A stretch of 26,045 nt of DNA from contig DZCQ01000030.1 of NCBI GenBank assembly GCA_022730285.1, positions 3,566-29,610 on the forward strand, written 5' to 3'. This stretch comes from Flavobacterium psychrophilum. Its GTDB lineage: Bacteria > Bacteroidota > Bacteroidia > Flavobacteriales > Flavobacteriaceae. The notes beneath the pieces are model-generated. The model had not been told where the DNA came from. It saw only the letters and a program-made list of their open reading frames with translations, and ran no database searches. Shown piece by piece: positions 24,579 through 26,045 of the stretch (position 1 is the stretch's first letter; the number at the start of each line of letters is the position of its first letter). The translations under genes and the position numbers were made by a program.

Positions 24579-25751
24579 ATGCAAAAAATTGAAAAAAAAC
24601 CTACGTGTAGTAATTCCACCATTGCTTTTGTGGATTACAAACCAGCCGAGCTGAAACTAACCAAAGATTGGTTAATTGTTTATTACGCTAAAAATCCCAT
24701 TACTTCTAAATTTGAACGTTTTAGAGTGCGTGTTCCAAAACTGAAAAAACAAACCGAACGCAAAGAGTATGCTAAAAAAATAGTTTTTGAACTCAACGAA
24801 AAACTTAAAGGCGGCTGGCTTCCATATTACGAGAGTAAAAACATACTAGAATTTAAAACAATTTCTTTTTGTGTAAATACTTACATAGAACAGTTAGAAA
24901 AAGATTTTATAGCTAATAACAAAAGGTTCGATACTTTACGCTCCTACAAAAACACAGTTAAAAAATTTATGGCATATTTCCTAGAAAACGAACCAAAAGT
25001 AAAGTTGATTATGGAACTTAAAAAAGATGCTATTATTAGATATTTAGATTATATGCTGTACGTGAAAGAAAATCGAACTACTACTTATAACAACAATCTT
25101 ATCTTACTAAATATATTTTTTAAATGGTGTGTAGAACGAGGATTTTTAAAAAGCAATCCAACAGAAGGAATTTCTAAAAGAAAAAAACAACCAAAAATTA
25201 GGAAAATATTAAGCACCGATGCAAAACTTAAATTAAAAGCATACGGCACAGAAAACAGTAGTTTTTATACTTTATGTATGCTTACTTATTATTGTTACAT
25301 ACGCACCACAGAATTAACAAAAATTAAGGTAAAAGATGTAAGCCTTGTTGATGGATATGTAAAATTACATTCTGCTAATACCAAAAACAAGAAAGATGAA
25401 ATAGTAACCATACCTAACAATATGTATGATTTATTAATAGAACATTTGCAAAAAGCAACCAATGAAGATTTTTTGTTTAGCAATGATAATTTTAATACAG
25501 GTAAAATACAACTCAAATTAAGAAAAATAACAAACAAATGGAACGATTTTAGAAAGAAAAATAATATAGAAAGCATATACCAATTTTATAGCCTTAAAGA
25601 TACAGGAATAACCGACTTGTTAAATAGTGGCGTTCCTGCCCTAAAAGTTAGAAATCAAGCAAGACATTACGACTTAAAAATAACAGAAACCTACACACAT
25701 CGAAACGAAACTTGCGACGAAACCATAAAAAATGCCAATTTTAACTTTTAA
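24579..25751 (+). CDS. Tyrosine recombinase (site-specific integrase)
   Basis: A 390-residue tyrosine recombinase. There is an N-terminal arm-binding-like region (about 12-85), a SAM-like core-binding domain (about 90-200) and a catalytic domain (about 205-385). Catalytic residues: Arg242 in YIRTTELTKI, Lys269 or 271 in NTKNKKDEIVTIP, then YSLKDTG (337-343) where most family members have HxLRHT, His363 in ARHYDLKITE, and the nucleophile Tyr372 in ETYTHR, nine residues after His363 as usual. So the H-x-x-R box reads Y-x-x-K. It would cut and rejoin DNA at an attachment site, most likely in tRNA-Ser just upstream. An in-frame GTG at 24513 could add 22 residues, but ATG 24579 fits the domain better. 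Its stop codon lies inside the first 55-bp repeat. Confidence 0.9.
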   Translation: MQKIEKKPTCSNSTIAFVDYKPAELKLTKDWLIVYYAKNPITSKFERFRVRVPKLKKQTERKEYAKKIVFELNEKLKGGWLPYYESKNILEFKTISFCVNTYIEQLEKDFIANNKRFDTLRSYKNTVKKFMAYFLENEPKVKLIMELKKDAIIRYLDYMLYVKENRTTTYNNNLILLNIFFKWCVERGFLKSNPTEGISKRKKQPKIRKILSTDAKLKLKAYGTENSSFYTLCMLTYYCYIRTTELTKIKVKDVSLVDGYVKLHSANTKNKKDEIVTIPNNMYDLLIEHLQKATNEDFLFSNDNFNTGKIQLKLRKITNKWNDFRKKNNIESIYQFYSLKDTGITDLLNSGVPALKVRNQARHYDLKITETYTHRNETCDETIKNANFNF

Positions 25752-25800
25752 TTACGCCGTGATGCTCCCACCGAGTGTGTGAGTTTTCCCCTAAAACGCC
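25746..25800 (+). repeat. 55-bp direct repeat downstream of recombinase, copy 1
   Basis: Identical over 55 bases to 25991-26045. About 49% G+C (27 of 55) inside a very A+T-rich neighbourhood. It begins TTTTAATTACGCC and ends CCCCTAAAACGCC, so each end carries a TAAnnACGCC/TAAAACGCC word in the same orientation. The recombinase stop TAA (25749-25751) falls in it. Confidence 0.95.
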
Positions 25801-25990
25801 AAAATATAGAAACAAAAAATATAACTAATTGATTTTCAGTTTATTAATTGCTTTATTTTGTTTCTACATATATGTTTTTTTGTTTCTTTTAGAAAACTCA
25901 TTTTTGTAACTAATTAAAAACCAATTATTTACATATTTATTTTAAGAAACAGCCAAAGAGAAACAAAAGAAACAAAATACAGCTTCCAAG
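25801..25990. repeat. 190-bp non-coding spacer with inverted and direct AGAAACAAAA motifs
   Basis: No gene is seen. The 10-mer AGAAACAAAA occurs exactly at 25808-25817, 25959-25968 and 25968-25977, and its complement at 25856-25865 and 25878-25887; a partial copy (AGAAAC) is near 25945. TAACTAATT also occurs twice (25822-25830 and 25907-25915). This looks like a protein-binding or recombination region, not a coding cassette. Confidence 0.8.
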
Positions 25991-26045
25991 TTTTAATTAC
26001 GCCGTGATGCTCCCACCGAGTGTGTGAGTTTTCCCCTAAAACGCC
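25991..26045 (+). repeat. 55-bp direct repeat, copy 2 (at window end)
   Basis: Exact copy of 25746-25800, 245 bp downstream. The base before each copy differs (C at 25745, G at 25990), which fixes the left boundary. The right boundary is unknown because the window ends on the last matching base. Confidence 0.95.

Noticed and set aside
25746..25800. Integron attC site
   Set aside because: No clear RYYYAAC/GTTRRRY pair or long imperfect palindrome, and the recombinase lacks an evident IntI-type insertion. An integron-like role is kept only as a hypothesis.
25746..26045. CRISPR array
   Set aside because: Repeat of 55 bp with a 190-bp spacer that itself contains repeated motifs, and no cas genes; spacer length is far outside the CRISPR range.

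Overview
The window looks like a chromosomal segment from a member of the Flavobacteriia (Bacteroidota). The signs are low G+C, a SusC/SusD pair, a type IX secretion (T9SS) sorting domain, a PorE-like OmpA protein, lack of Shine-Dalgarno sequences, and promoters of the Bacteroidota type (TTTG, about 19 bp, TAnnTTTG). I cannot name the genus.

Layout. 1-455 (minus): start of the str operon, rpsL then rpsG (cut by the window edge). 629-7107 (plus): envelope genes, namely an Omp85-type barrel and an orphan SusC/SusD pair closed by a clear terminator. 7173-8963 (plus): rlmB followed without a gap by an uncharacterised protein with protein-kinase-like motifs. 8960-9751 (minus): a rhomboid protease. 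10063-12141 (plus): a lectin-like/PD40/OmpA protein resembling T9SS PorE. 12200-14805 (minus): a TPR sensor kinase and NarL/LuxR-type response regulator overlapping by ATGA. 14943-17873 (plus): three secreted proteins, the last two sharing a nearly identical N-terminal half but carrying unrelated C-terminal domains. 18202-20121 (plus): an ABC-F ATPase. 20183-21961 (minus): dxs. 22171-24325 (plus): an acyltransferase and a cytoplasmic-type asparaginase that overlap. 24371-24455: tRNA-Ser(GGA). 24579-25751: a tyrosine recombinase, then 294 bp of non-coding repeats to the window end.

Most of the window is ordinary core and envelope genome. Three parts are not. First, the right edge is probably the start of an integrated element in tRNA-Ser: a recombinase with an altered catalytic box is followed by a 55-bp, G+C-richer direct repeat recurring every 245 bp, with an A+T-rich spacer full of a 10-base motif in both orientations. 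The window stops exactly on the last base of the second copy, as expected if assembly broke in a multi-copy array. This is the best candidate for an undescribed system. Second, a family of small inverted-repeat elements (68, 146 and 32 bp) shares GGTGGGTTCTAAAAA ends, and two copies have different 4-bp flanking duplications. Third, the twin secreted-protein genes show a near-perfect duplication that ends sharply where the C-terminal domains begin, suggesting domain swapping.
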